A stretch of DNA of 64,000 bases from Marinirhabdus gelatinilytica (GCF_003353425.1 NZ_QRAO01000001.1:1054001-1118000); one strand, 5' to 3'. Shown: positions 17,073 through 27,234, counted from the first letter of the stretch. Notes: generated by a model from the sequence alone, not told the origin. Numbers and translations are program-made.

Positions 17073-17621
17073 ATGAAAAAGCTCTTCAGCAAATATAAAG
17101 GCGTAATAGTGTTCTTGCTCCTGTTTTTAGGAAGCTATTTAGTGTTGACCGTAGCGTACGTAATGTATTTAAATCTTTCAGAAAATGGAAGCTATCCGCC
17201 GGATTTTGTGACAAACCTCGTCTCAAAACAAGCCAGTGCTGTTGTAGAAAGCTTTGGATATAAAGCGCAGCTGGTGCCGCATCCCAGTCAGCCATCCATG
17301 AAGATTTATGTAGAAGGGATGCTAAGAGGAAGAATTGTTGAGGGTTGCAATGCGCTTAGTATCATTATTTTATTTGTCTCCTTTGTCATCGCCTTTGCGC
17401 AGGGTTTTAAAAAGACGCTGTTGTTTTTGCTGGCCGGTATCACTATTATTTATGCCGCCAATGTTGTTCGAATCGCAATTCTCGCTGTGGCCTTGTACGA
17501 GTTTCCGGAGCAAAGGCATGTATTGCACGGGGTAGTTTTTCCGGGAATTATTTACGGGATGGTGTTTTTACTTTGGCTTATCTGGGTACGATTATTAACA
17601 CCAAAAGTAAAAGTAAAATGA
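17073..17621 (+). CDS. xrtF: Exosortase family protein XrtF
   Basis: Polytopic membrane cysteine transpeptidase-like enzyme of the exosortase/archaeosortase superfamily. It is predicted to process C-terminal sorting signals of exported proteins in Flavobacteriia. The putative catalytic triad is visible: Cys in VEGCNALSIIILF, Arg in AANVVRIAIL and His in HVLHGVVFPG. The ATG at 17073 gives 182 aa with a proper membrane N-terminus; an upstream in-frame ATG at 17013 adds an unlikely 20 residues. It ends with an ATGA overlap on its partner gene. No recognisable target protein is in the window. Confidence 0.92.
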   Translation: MKKLFSKYKGVIVFLLLFLGSYLVLTVAYVMYLNLSENGSYPPDFVTNLVSKQASAVVESFGYKAQLVPHPSQPSMKIYVEGMLRGRIVEGCNALSIIILFVSFVIAFAQGFKKTLLFLLAGITIIYAANVVRIAILAVALYEFPEQRHVLHGVVFPGIIYGMVFLLWLIWVRLLTPKVKVK

Positions 17622-18052
17622 ACAAAATGCTGAAATTTTTTCTGGCGCTTTTGGCGTTTGTGCTTTTGGTGCTCGTTCGGTTGTTTGAAGAAAATTTATT
17701 TTATGACCCACTGCTCAGCTTTTTTAAAACCGATCATACTACCGAAGCGTTACCCGATCTTGAAACAGGGAAGCTTCTGTTACATACATTTTTTCGATAC
17801 GTTATAAATGGGGTGCTTTCTATTTTTATTTTATGGATACTGTTTCAGAAAAAAGGAGCTGTGAAGTTTTCAATAGTACTGTATTCAATTTTATTTGTAT
17901 CGCTGTTCATTGTTTTTTTCATCTTGCTGAAATCGTCACAACCCGGAGAACATCTGGCTTTATTTTACGTAAGAAGGTTTTTAATTCAGCCATTACTGCT
18001 ACTGCTTTTGCTACCTGCTTTTTATGTACAACGGCTTAACAAGAGTTTATAA
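17618..18052 (+). CDS. Exosortase F system-associated membrane protein
   Basis: A 144-aa integral membrane protein with about four hydrophobic segments, ending in a basic tail. It begins in an ATGA overlap with xrtF, the arrangement typical of the xrtF-associated family found next to this exosortase throughout Flavobacteriia. It has a short acidic loop (LPDLETGKLLLHTFFRY) conserved in position. The molecular role is not known. Confidence 0.85.
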   Translation: MNKMLKFFLALLAFVLLVLVRLFEENLFYDPLLSFFKTDHTTEALPDLETGKLLLHTFFRYVINGVLSIFILWILFQKKGAVKFSIVLYSILFVSLFIVFFILLKSSQPGEHLALFYVRRFLIQPLLLLLLLPAFYVQRLNKSL

Positions 18053-18098
18053 AAATATGCTTCTCAAAATGTGTAACTTTGTACTTTAAATGAAACTT

Positions 18099-18653
18099 AT
18101 GAAAACTACGCTTAGACTTCTCGCATTAGCTGTACTGGTTACTTTTACAGCTTGTAAAAATGATACAAAAGAACATACGCCTGAAACCGTTGAGGTAACT
18201 TCCGGAGATGAGGTGACACAGGAAAACAGTAAGAAACCAACCATTGGTGAAGTGGCTTTTAATGACCCGAAAATGGCGGTTGTGTTTCGCGAATATCTAG
18301 GCCTAAAAGATGCTTTGGTAGGCTCAAATCCCGCTAAGGCTGGAGCTTCTGCCTCAAGATTAATGACCGCTTTTGCAAACATTGGCGTTGAAGATAACGT
18401 ATTGAAAGCTGCACAGAATGTACTCGATGCAAAAAATATCGAAGAGCAACGTACCGCATTTGTAGCGGTAACTACTGAAGTAGAGGCTATGCTGAAAGGA
18501 GAGATTGCCTCCGGGACTGTTTACAAACAATACTGTCCCATGGCCTTTAATAATACCGGCGCCTCATGGCTAAGTGCAAGCAGTGATATCATGAATCCTT
18601 ATTTTGGTGATAAAATGCTGCGTTGTGGTAGGGTAGAAGCGAAAATAGAATAG
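18099..18653 (+). CDS. DUF3347 lipoprotein, probable metal (copper) handling
   Basis: Periplasmic or outer-membrane lipoprotein, with lipidation at the cysteine of LVTFTAC. The DUF3347 domain fills the protein, running from FREYLGLKDALVGSN to the diagnostic C-terminal block YCPMAFNNTGASWLS and NPYFGDKMLRCG, which carries Cys, Met and His/Cys residues suited to Cu(I). Either ATG (18090 or 18099) is possible. I prefer 18099 because a TAACTTTG element lies at 18074-18081. It heads the metal cluster that continues to 22694. The domain also occurs at the end of CusB-like adaptors. Confidence 0.87.
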   Translation: MKTTLRLLALAVLVTFTACKNDTKEHTPETVEVTSGDEVTQENSKKPTIGEVAFNDPKMAVVFREYLGLKDALVGSNPAKAGASASRLMTAFANIGVEDNVLKAAQNVLDAKNIEEQRTAFVAVTTEVEAMLKGEIASGTVYKQYCPMAFNNTGASWLSASSDIMNPYFGDKMLRCGRVEAKIE

Positions 18654-18675
18654 ATTTTATACCTTTGCTTTACAA

Positions 18676-19086
18676 ATGAAAAAAATAATTTCCATATTTA
18701 TGTGTGTCTTGCTTATGGCAAGTACAAGTGGTGTAGCCTACGCCCAGCATTTCTGTGGAGATTTTGAAATGCTTGCAACGGTAACCTTGGGAGAGGAAAA
18801 ACTCACTTGCTCCATGGCAACTTCACAAGACGACGATTGTGATAATGAAGATGCCGAAGACCATGACTGTTGCGATAGCCAATACATAAAAATTTCAACC
18901 GACGATAATTTTAATGCCTCCCAAGATACATTTCAGCTGCCAACAAACTTTGTAGCAGCTTTTGTTTCGGTGTTCGTTCTACAAAACGATGTTTCACTAA
19001 GTGACGAGACACCAATACCTTCAGAATATATACCTCCAGCACTCACTAAGGACATACCTGTGCTTTATGAGTTTTTCCTTATTTGA
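18676..19086 (+). CDS. HYC_CC_PP family exported protein
   Basis: Small secreted cysteine-rich protein of 136 aa. A signal peptide (MKKIISIFMCVLLMASTSGVAYA) is followed by QHFCGDFE, the H-aromatic-C motif. Next come a cysteine/acidic cluster ending HDCCDSQY and a C-terminal YIPPALTKDIPVLYEFF. The three motifs in this order define the HYC_CC_PP family, usually found beside metal-uptake or efflux TonB receptors. A TACCTTTG element ends nine bases before the ATG. Metal chelation is plausible from the Cys/His/Asp content but unproven. Confidence 0.85.
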   Translation: MKKIISIFMCVLLMASTSGVAYAQHFCGDFEMLATVTLGEEKLTCSMATSQDDDCDNEDAEDHDCCDSQYIKISTDDNFNASQDTFQLPTNFVAAFVSVFVLQNDVSLSDETPIPSEYIPPALTKDIPVLYEFFLI

Positions 19087-19209
19087 TTTTTTATTGAAAC
19101 GTTAGTTCGCACTAGCGAGCGTTATGGTGCTTCCCATGCTCTTTTTGGGGTGCGCTTAACTATAATTCGATAAAAAATTTTATTCATCTTATTAAAAGAT
19201 AAATTACCT

Positions 19210-21447
19210 ATGAGGAAACTTATCGTAATCCTATTATTATTTCCTATGGCAGTCCTTTCCCAAGATAAAGTAGAAGGGATAGTTTTGGAAATTCTAAATA
19301 ATAAAGAAGTCCCGCTGGGGGGAGCCAACGTTTTTTGGTTAAACTCCAAGGTGGGCGACGTAACCGATTTTGACGGGATTTTTGAAGTCCCCTTCGAAGA
19401 AGGCCATATCAAATTGGTGATTAGTTATGTAGGCTACGAGTCTGATACACTTACCATCACCCAGCCCAAAAAAATTAGGCACGTCTTGAAATCCAAAGGT
19501 TCGTTGGACGAAGTAACGGTTACTACCAGAAAAAAAGCCACGTCCCGTTCGTTCTTAAATACCCAAAATACTATAAATGTAAGTAGCGCAGAATTGCTGA
19601 AGGCCGCGTGCTGCAACCTTTCAGAAAGTTTTGAGACCAACCCGTCCATCGATGTAAATTTTGCCGATGCCGTGACCGGTGTTCGACAAATCAGGATGCT
19701 TGGGCTTACGAGTCCGTACACGCTCATCACGGTAGAGAATATTCCTGCCATTCGTGGGGCAAGGCAATCCCACGGGTTGAGCTTTATTCCCGGGACTTGG
19801 GTGGAGAGTATACAAATTACCAAAGGCGCCGGAAGCGTTGTGAACGGTTTTGAGAGCATTGCCGGGCAGATAAATGCCGAATTTGTAAAACCCCAAACCG
19901 ACCACGACCTTTTTGTGAATGCCTATGGTGCTATTAACGGCCGTACCGAGTTGAACACCCACCTAAATACCAAGGTTAGCGATCGATGGGATACGGGTAT
20001 ATATGTACACGGAAATTACAGAGGCGTGGAAAACGATAGGAACGAAGATGGCTTTTTGGACACACCTCTGGCAAAACAAATAAACTTGCTGAACCGCTGG
20101 CAATATACCAACGCTGAAAAGGGGTTTGTTAGTTTTATGAATCTTAGGTATATGAAGGATGATAAACAAATAGGGCAGACCAATTTTAACCCAGAAACGG
20201 ACCGTGGCACAACCAATGTTTGGGGTGGAGAGGTAGATACGCAACATCTCGGTTTTACAGGGAAACTAGGATATGTATTCCCTGAAATCCCTTACCAGAG
20301 CATGGGTTTACAGCTATCGTACAGTGACCACGAACAAGAGTCTTATTTTGGGTTGCGTAATTTCAACATCCGGCACCAGAGTTTTTATGCAACTGCATTG
20401 CTAAGTTCTATCATTAGCGATTCTAGACATAAATTCAAGACAGGTCTCAATACCACCTACGAGAATTATGACGAATTTGTAGAAGGTGTGGATTACAGCA
20501 GGGTGGAGAATTCGGTCGGGGCCTTTTTTGAATATGCCTATGACGACCTGGAGAATTTCACAATGACCGCTGGGCTGCGAGCCGATGTGCATAACCTGTT
20601 AGGGACATTTATCACCCCAAGGATACACGCGAGGTACACCCCATGGGATAAAGCCGTGATCCGGGCTTCGGTAGGGAGAGGAAAGCGAAGTGCCAATATT
20701 TTTGTTGAAAATCAATCACTGTTTTCTACAAACCGTACCATTTCAATCTTGGACACCACTGGTGATATTTATGGGCTGGACCCCGAAATTGCTTGGAACT
20801 ATGGTCTTTCGTTTTTGCAAGGTTTTAATCTGTTTGAGAGAAGGGCCAATATTGCTTTCGATCTTTATAGAACAGCTTTCCAAAACCAAGTAGTGGTAGA
20901 TTGGGAGGATGCAAACCGGATAAGGTTCTATAATTTACGAGGCAACAGCTTTGCCAATAGCTTTCAGGTAGAACTGGATTATAACCTCGCAAAGCACTTA
21001 GATATTCGTACTGCATATAAATTTTATGAAGTAAAGACAGACTACGCCAGCGGAACATTGGAAAAACCGTTGACACCAAGCCACAGGATTTTTGCCAATA
21101 TCGCGTACGAAACCCATTTAAACGAACAAACCGGCGCCCGCTGGAAATTCGACCTTACCTACAATTGGCTGGGGAAACAACGCTATGCCTCCACGGCATC
21201 CAATCCAGTATATTTTAGGCGTGGAGAGTACTCGCCCACCATTGGTACCTTCAACGCACAGGTTACCAAAGTATTCAGTGCTGCTTTTGAAATGTACTTG
21301 GGCGCAGAGAACTTTACGGACCAAACCCAAGACGATCCCATTATTGATCCAGAGAATCCCTTTGGCTCAAATTTTGATACTACCTTTGTCTACGGTCCTG
21401 TATTTGGTAGTAATTATTATCTTGGACTTAGATATAAACTCAATTAA
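19210..21447 (+). CDS. TonB-dependent outer-membrane receptor, probably for copper or another metal
   Basis: Outer-membrane gated channel of 745 aa. The order is signal peptide (MRKLIVILLLFPMAVLS), a carboxypeptidase-regulatory-like beta-sandwich (residues 20-95), plug domain (about 110-225, with LKAACCNLSESFETNPSIDV and GAGSVVNGFESIAGQINAE), and a 22-strand barrel ending in an aromatic-rich strand (SNYYLGLRYKLN). The twin cysteine in the plug (AACCNLSE) recurs in receptors linked to HMA proteins. It lies between HYC_CC_PP and HMA genes, so a metal or metallophore substrate is likely. Confidence 0.92.
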   Translation: MRKLIVILLLFPMAVLSQDKVEGIVLEILNNKEVPLGGANVFWLNSKVGDVTDFDGIFEVPFEEGHIKLVISYVGYESDTLTITQPKKIRHVLKSKGSLDEVTVTTRKKATSRSFLNTQNTINVSSAELLKAACCNLSESFETNPSIDVNFADAVTGVRQIRMLGLTSPYTLITVENIPAIRGARQSHGLSFIPGTWVESIQITKGAGSVVNGFESIAGQINAEFVKPQTDHDLFVNAYGAINGRTELNTHLNTKVSDRWDTGIYVHGNYRGVENDRNEDGFLDTPLAKQINLLNRWQYTNAEKGFVSFMNLRYMKDDKQIGQTNFNPETDRGTTNVWGGEVDTQHLGFTGKLGYVFPEIPYQSMGLQLSYSDHEQESYFGLRNFNIRHQSFYATALLSSIISDSRHKFKTGLNTTYENYDEFVEGVDYSRVENSVGAFFEYAYDDLENFTMTAGLRADVHNLLGTFITPRIHARYTPWDKAVIRASVGRGKRSANIFVENQSLFSTNRTISILDTTGDIYGLDPEIAWNYGLSFLQGFNLFERRANIAFDLYRTAFQNQVVVDWEDANRIRFYNLRGNSFANSFQVELDYNLAKHLDIRTAYKFYEVKTDYASGTLEKPLTPSHRIFANIAYETHLNEQTGARWKFDLTYNWLGKQRYASTASNPVYFRRGEYSPTIGTFNAQVTKVFSAAFEMYLGAENFTDQTQDDPIIDPENPFGSNFDTTFVYGPVFGSNYYLGLRYKLN

Positions 21448-21504
21448 ATAAACAATCATAATTATCTACTGAACATTTCAGTAGTGCCTTAAAAAACCAT
21501 TACA

Positions 21505-21864
21505 ATGAAAAATATAATAATAGCCGTACTAGTGGTGTTTGCAGGAATTACTGCAAGTGCCCAAGACAAAAATGCAAGAGCTACCATTGAGGTAGATGGT
21601 GTTTGTGGTATGTGTAAAAAACGTATCGAGACCGCTGCCATCAAGACCAAGGGAGTGAAATCTGCAGTTTGGAACGTGGAGACCAAGGAATGTAGCCTTA
21701 TCTTCGACGAGCGCAAGACAGATCTTACGACCATAAGCCAAAGCATTGCGGACGTAGGTCACGATACCAAAGAAATAAAAGCTACGGACGAAGCCTATAA
21801 CAGTGTACACCCTTGCTGCCTCTATCGCGATGAGGAAGTACAAAAGGACCACGGAAACAACTAA
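21505..21864 (+). CDS. Periplasmic heavy-metal-associated (HMA) domain protein
   Basis: Secreted metallochaperone-like protein of 119 aa. The signal peptide MKNIIIAVLVVFAGITASA is cleaved before QDKN. The HMA ferredoxin-like fold carries GVCGMCKKRIET, a CxxC variant of the usual MxCxxC site. A second cysteine pair near the end (HPCCLYRDEE) could add a ligand set. It follows the TonB receptor by 57 bases and ends at an intrinsic terminator, so it closes that transcription unit. It probably accepts metal delivered by the receptor. Confidence 0.88.
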   Translation: MKNIIIAVLVVFAGITASAQDKNARATIEVDGVCGMCKKRIETAAIKTKGVKSAVWNVETKECSLIFDERKTDLTTISQSIADVGHDTKEIKATDEAYNSVHPCCLYRDEEVQKDHGNN

Positions 21865-21886
21865 AAAAGTTTAAAGCAGTTCACAT

Positions 21887-21918
21887 AAAGCTCATCCCTA
21901 AAAAGATGGGCTTTTTTT
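21887..21918 (+). terminator. Intrinsic terminator after the HMA gene
   Basis: AAAGCTCATC pairs with GATGGGCTTT (one bulge) and is followed by T7. Confidence 0.75.
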
Positions 21919-21956
21919 GAAAATCTATATAAGCCAATATTGAAAAATAGTATAAA

Positions 21957-22694
21957 ATGAAGCAAACCTATACAGTTGAAGGAATGACCTGCGAGGGCTG
22001 TAAAGCTTCGGTTACAAAGCATCTCTCCCAAATTAAGGGCGTTACGGAAGTTTCGGTACATCTAGAAAAAGCTGAAGCCACCGTAGTTTCTGAAAAACCT
22101 TTGGTTATTTCAACGCTAAAGGAAGCACTCCCTTCAAAATATACCATCTCAGAAAAGAACATTTTTAAAGAAAATACCAACACTGTTACAACTGAAGTGC
22201 AAAACAAAGAAGGAAAGAGCAAGCTACAGCAACTGAAACCATTGTTTTTAATTTTCCTTTTTATCGCACTTATTGACGGCGCAATGAACTACCCCCAATT
22301 TAAAACCCAAGCGCTTATGCTGGATTTTATGGGATTGTTCTTTATGGTATTCAGTCTCTTTAAGTTATTCGATTTAAAAGGTTTTTCCAGCTCGTTTGCT
22401 ATGTACGACCCCTTGGCAAAAATGGTACCTCCCTACGGTTTTGTGTATCCTTTTATTGAAGTTGGTTTGGGCATATTGTTTTTAATGCGCATCGCGATTC
22501 CGGGGTTGTTAATCATTACGTTGGTTGTTCTGTCAATCACGACTATTGGTGTAACCCGCTCATTACTGGGTAAAAGGAGCATTCAATGTGCCTGTTTGGG
22601 CACCGTCTTGGATTTGCCCATGACCCAGGCCACGTTTATTGAAAACGCCGTAATGATCGTGATGGCATTGGTGATGATTTTTGGCTGGGTATAA
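21957..22694 (+). CDS. HMA domain fused to a MauE/DoxX-like membrane domain
   Basis: Inner-membrane protein of 245 aa. Residues 1-65 are a cytoplasmic HMA domain with the canonical GMTCEGCKASV site. After a short linker come four membrane spans resembling MauE/DoxX proteins, with a second cysteine pair (QCACLGTVLDLP) near the last helices. The fusion suggests metal or thiol transfer across the membrane. A terminator separates it from the preceding HMA gene, so it may have its own promoter. Confidence 0.87.
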   Translation: MKQTYTVEGMTCEGCKASVTKHLSQIKGVTEVSVHLEKAEATVVSEKPLVISTLKEALPSKYTISEKNIFKENTNTVTTEVQNKEGKSKLQQLKPLFLIFLFIALIDGAMNYPQFKTQALMLDFMGLFFMVFSLFKLFDLKGFSSSFAMYDPLAKMVPPYGFVYPFIEVGLGILFLMRIAIPGLLIITLVVLSITTIGVTRSLLGKRSIQCACLGTVLDLPMTQATFIENAVMIVMALVMIFGWV

Positions 22695-22782
22695 AGAAAA
22701 TAGTTTCGTTAAACTTTAGCCAACGGAATATCTTTTACAGACTTCTGTTGTACATTTATGGTGTTCTTAGCAATCTAAGGAT

Positions 22783-22842
22783 ATGAGTTGTAAGTGCTGC
22801 CCAACAAGGCAAAAACCCAACTCAGTAACTTTAATACCTTAA
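22783..22842 (+). CDS. Possible 19-residue cysteine-rich peptide
   Basis: A tiny frame reading MSCKCCPTRQKPNSVTLIP, ending three bases before the next small frame. The SCKCC start is suggestive of metal binding or a leader peptide, and it follows metal-handling genes. This could equally be chance. Confidence 0.25.
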   Translation: MSCKCCPTRQKPNSVTLIP

Positions 22843-22845
22843 GTT

Positions 22846-22935
22846 ATGAAACAAAAGCAGAACAAGCCATCTCAGAAGCCAGAACAAAAGCAGGCTCCTA
22901 AGAAAGCTCCTCAGCCTACTTCAAAGAAGAAGTAA
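22846..22935 (+). CDS. Small Lys/Gln/Pro-rich basic peptide, 29 aa
   Basis: An ATG frame encoding only polar and basic residues (MKQKQNKPSQKPEQKQ, then a KK-AP repeat region ending in TSKKK). The composition is too biased to look like random out-of-frame sequence, and it ends 66 bases before a good intrinsic terminator (23002-23032). It resembles the disordered basic mini-proteins found in many Flavobacteriia. Function unknown. Confidence 0.45.
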   Translation: MKQKQNKPSQKPEQKQAPKKAPQPTSKKK

Positions 22936-23001
22936 TTTGAGCTGAAGTTTTAGAGAAAACTTCCTACTCGATTTCTGGTCGAGCATTAAAAGAACTAGAA
23001 G

Positions 23002-23032
23002 AAAACCGCCTTTTTTAAGGGCGGTTTTTTGT
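23002..23032 (+). terminator. Intrinsic terminator
   Basis: AAACCGCC/GGGCGGTTT stem with a T-rich loop and a trailing T-run; it closes the plus-strand unit with the small basic peptide. Confidence 0.8.
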
Positions 23033-23125
23033 GTTTTATTATTACGTTTAAGGCCCTCATGAAATTCCCAATTTTTTGTAAGGGGTCTACGGGAATTTAA
23101 ATTTCGACTATGACCAACGACCAAC

Positions 23126-23159
23126 AAAAAAAAGACCCCTACTTAAAAGCAGGGGTCTT
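23126..23159 (-). terminator. Terminator of the groL transcript
   Basis: On the minus strand, AAGACCCCT and AGGGGTCTT form a 9-bp stem followed by a long T-run (complement of 23125-23133). Confidence 0.8.
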
Positions 23160-23206
23160 GAGAGTAGGCAAGGCCAAACTCTATTGTTGTTTGTGGCGAC
23201 AGGCCA

Positions 23207-24923
<1,717 letters not shown>

Positions 24924-24974
24924 GACAATACGTAGGTAAGTTCGCAGTTAATTTTGAAATTAATATTCGAGAAA

Positions 24975-25250
24975 TTATATTATCGCAAGTATGTCGTCCT
25001 CGCGCATAATTAGGTAATCGTTACCTTCTAGTTTGAGCTCGCTACCCGAATATTTTCCGTAAAGAACAGTGTCGCCCACTTTAACGGTCATCTCGTGGTC
25101 TTTTTTGCCTTTACCAACGGCAACTACTTTACCTTGTTGTGGTTTTTCTTTTGCGCTATCTGGTATGTACAATCCAGATGCAGTCTTAGTCTCGGCCTCT
25201 TGTGGCTGGACAACAACTCTGTCTGAAAGGGGTTGGATTTTTAATGCCAT
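24975..25250 (-). CDS. groS: 10-kDa co-chaperonin GroES
   Basis: Heptameric lid of GroEL. Its 91 aa include [16 protein letters not shown] at the N-terminus, the mobile loop around [20 protein letters not shown] and the C-terminal [14 protein letters not shown]. It precedes groL on the minus strand. A promoter close to consensus lies at 25331-25361, and a GAAA-capped hairpin sits in the leader. Confidence 0.98.
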   Translation of the reverse strand: MALKIQPLSDRVVVQPQEAETKTASGLYIPDSAKEKPQQGKVVAVGKGKKDHEMTVKVGDTVLYGKYSGSELKLEGNDYLIMREDDILAII

Positions 25251-25269
25251 ATTAAAATTTTAATTTAAG

Positions 25270-25287
25270 CTTCCGCGAAAGCGGAAG
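25270..25287. repeat. GNRA-capped perfect hairpin in the groS leader
   Basis: CTTCCGC-GAAA-GCGGAAG, a 7-bp perfect stem with a GAAA tetraloop, 20 bases upstream of the groS start. It would be in the 5' untranslated region. Confidence 0.5.
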
Positions 25288-25330
25288 TCTTGTTAAACAT
25301 ATTTGTTAATATCTACGAGGCACAATAGGC

Positions 25331-25361
25331 AGAAAGTATGCCAATGGGTTATAACTGACAA
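25331..25361 (-). promoter_or_regulatory. Promoter of groS-groL
   Basis: On the minus strand TTG (complement of 25359-25361), 20 bases, then TACTTTCT (complement of 25331-25338), one base from TAnnTTTG. Confidence 0.5.
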
Positions 25362-25380
25362 ATTGAAAGTCCTGTAAACA

Positions 25381-25416
25381 AAAAATGCCAGCTTATGACA
25401 AGCTGGCATTTTTTTT
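25381..25416 (-). terminator. Terminator of the miaB-secG operon
   Basis: AATGCCAGCTT and AAGCTGGCATT form an 11-bp stem, flanked by an A-run and a T-run, so it can end transcription on either strand. It ends the minus-strand operon whose last gene is secG. Confidence 0.85.
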
Positions 25417-25432
25417 AATTTTTAAAAATATC

Positions 25433-25765
25433 TTATTCGGTATCAGTATCTGTTGCAGCATCGGTGCCTGTATTCGTTTCAGGTACTACATTCTCAACAT
25501 CTTCTTGAAATGTGCTATCGGTCCCTGTACCACTCATAATAGGGATATTGCTGGCAAGGATAAGTACCAAAAGGGCTACGGCAAGCGTCCAGGTACTCTT
25601 GTCCAGAAAGTCGGTTGTCTTTTTTACACCACCCATTTGGGTGCCGCCGCCACCGCCAAAGGTAGAGGAGAGTCCACCTCCTTTTGGGTTCTGTACCATA
25701 ATAACTACCACCAACAAAAAGGCGATAAAAATAATCAAGACTAAAAATATTGTAAACGTGCTCAT
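25433..25765 (-). CDS. secG: Preprotein translocase subunit SecG
   Basis: Small inner-membrane subunit of the SecYEG channel. Two hydrophobic segments (residues 3-22 and about 55-73) flank the conserved VVIMVQNPKGGGLSSTFGGG loop. The tail is acidic and threonine-rich, as usual in Bacteroidota. The ATG overlaps the stop of the preceding TPR gene (ATGA). Confidence 0.95.
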   Translation of the reverse strand: MSTFTIFLVLIIFIAFLLVVVIMVQNPKGGGLSSTFGGGGGTQMGGVKKTTDFLDKSTWTLAVALLVLILASNIPIMSGTGTDSTFQEDVENVVPETNTGTDAATDTDTE

Positions 25766-26703
25766 TGTTCTTCTTTTGTATTCAGTTTTTTAATTGCCCG
25801 AATTTGGTCTGCAAAGAAACCACTTTTTTCGGGATTTTTCAAAATTAATATTTCATAGGCTTTTATAGCCTTTTTATAGTTTTTTTGTTGCAGGTATACC
25901 TTTGCCAAGGTCTCTGTCATCAAGGCATTGTTTGTTTGTGTGTAGGGCTTGGCGAGGTTTGCTTGCTTGCTCGCAGGGACAGATACCTCCAGTTTTGGTT
26001 TTTCTTGGATAAACTTTTCAATGAGCTCGAATTTCTTTTCTACAGACGGCGTGGCCTCACTTTCCTCGTTTTTCGAATTTTTTTCAAGCGTTTTATTTTC
26101 TTCCCTTTCAATGGGTTGTGCCTTGGTGAGCTTTAGCCATTCGGTAAAAGAGTGGGTGTCTTCTTTTTTGAAGCTGAGCGGAGCATCCACCTCAATTTCA
26201 GGAGTTTCGGGTTTTTGGGTCTCTTTTTCAGTTTCAGTAGTATTTTCTTCTGGAACCTGTCTGCCCACAGGCAAGATTTCAACTACAGATTCTACCTTGC
26301 GCTCAAATAATTGTGGGTTAAGGATGGCTTCGGCCTTTTGTAGCTCGGCCTTCATTTGCTTGTCCAATTCGAGAGCGGTTTGCTCTGAAATATCCTCAAA
26401 GTCAACTTCAATGTCGTTCGCAGAAGCATCATGCTGAAGGATGATTTCTGAAATTTTATCCTGTGCAAATTCTTCCGAGGTAATGTACTGGAAAAGGATA
26501 TCACGATCTGCCGTGTAGGCTGCCGTAATCTTGAGGGTGTCGTTGTACAAGAAGCTATTTGTATTCTTCAGTCCTTTTAGCTGAAGGGCACGTGCGCTCT
26601 GGAAATACGGGTATTTCTGCACCACACTGTTGAGCTCCGAAAGCTGTTGGTCCGACAACTGCTGCGGGTGTGCCAAGAGATATGTGAGGGTTTCTGTGTT
26701 CAC
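25762..26703 (-). CDS. Tetratricopeptide-repeat protein of the lptE-secG operon
   Basis: Cytoplasmic-looking protein of 313 aa without signal peptide. It begins with GTG (NTETLTYLLAHPQQL) two bases after the lptE stop. The N-terminal 110 residues are helical, the middle is a long acidic linker rich in E, T and P, and the C-terminal MTETLAKVYLQQKNYKKAIK with KAYEILILKNPEKSGFFADQ is a clear TPR. This gene is regularly located between lptE and secG in Flavobacteriia, but its role is not established. Confidence 0.85.
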   Translation of the reverse strand: MNTETLTYLLAHPQQLSDQQLSELNSVVQKYPYFQSARALQLKGLKNTNSFLYNDTLKITAAYTADRDILFQYITSEEFAQDKISEIILQHDASANDIEVDFEDISEQTALELDKQMKAELQKAEAILNPQLFERKVESVVEILPVGRQVPEENTTETEKETQKPETPEIEVDAPLSFKKEDTHSFTEWLKLTKAQPIEREENKTLEKNSKNEESEATPSVEKKFELIEKFIQEKPKLEVSVPASKQANLAKPYTQTNNALMTETLAKVYLQQKNYKKAIKAYEILILKNPEKSGFFADQIRAIKKLNTKEEQ

Positions 26704-26705
26704 GG

Positions 26706-27218
26706 TTACCAGTTTGCGAGCGATTTGTTAAAGATATCTTGTGTGATGCGCTCAAATATAACATCTATGGCAGCATCCAAGGTAGAGCCCGTTAACTGGG
26801 TAGATCCTGGATAGTCAAAATAGAACGAGAAGCGTTGTTCAAAATCTTTTTCGTCCTTGTTTGTGTTGTAAAAACGTACGTTCACGCTTATGGTCAAACG
26901 GTTTTGGGCGGCAGTACTGTTTGCCTGTGCCGTGATGGGAGCTATATAGTATTCAACAATTTCGCCTTCGTAAATAAGATCGCCATTGTTGTTCACCAGG
27001 TCCAGACTGGTCTGGTTAATGAGTATGTCCTGTAATTTTAAGGTGAAATCCCTAGCAATCCCAGGCTCTACGATAGGAGCGTTGTTCTGGAAAAAATTTA
27101 CCTGGAACGTTTGGGTAGTGCTATAATCTATGTCTGCCCCGGTAAAGGAGTAGAATTTGCAACCTTGTACTAGAGGCACAAGGCAAATTAGGATCGCTAT
27201 TTTTAAGGTTTGGATCAT
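26706..27218 (-). CDS. lptE: LptE-like LPS-assembly lipoprotein
   Basis: Outer-membrane lipoprotein that plugs LptD during lipopolysaccharide insertion. The signal ends in LVPLVQGC with Cys20 lipidated. The mature part follows the Bacteroidota LptE pattern: a CKFYSFTGADIDY start, FFQNNAPIVEPGIARDFTLK, and alternating strands around YEGEIVEYYIAPITAQAN. At 170 aa it fits. It lies between the sigma-54 activator (16-base gap) and the TPR gene (2-base gap). Confidence 0.9.
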   Translation of the reverse strand: MIQTLKIAILICLVPLVQGCKFYSFTGADIDYSTTQTFQVNFFQNNAPIVEPGIARDFTLKLQDILINQTSLDLVNNNGDLIYEGEIVEYYIAPITAQANSTAAQNRLTISVNVRFYNTNKDEKDFEQRFSFYFDYPGSTQLTGSTLDAAIDVIFERITQDIFNKSLANW

Positions 27219-27234
27219 CTAGGGTGCAAGGTAC

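Noticed and set aside
25262-25330. CIRCE-type heat-shock operator before groS
   Set aside because: The only palindrome is a 7-bp GNRA-capped hairpin that does not match the 9-9-9 CIRCE layout.
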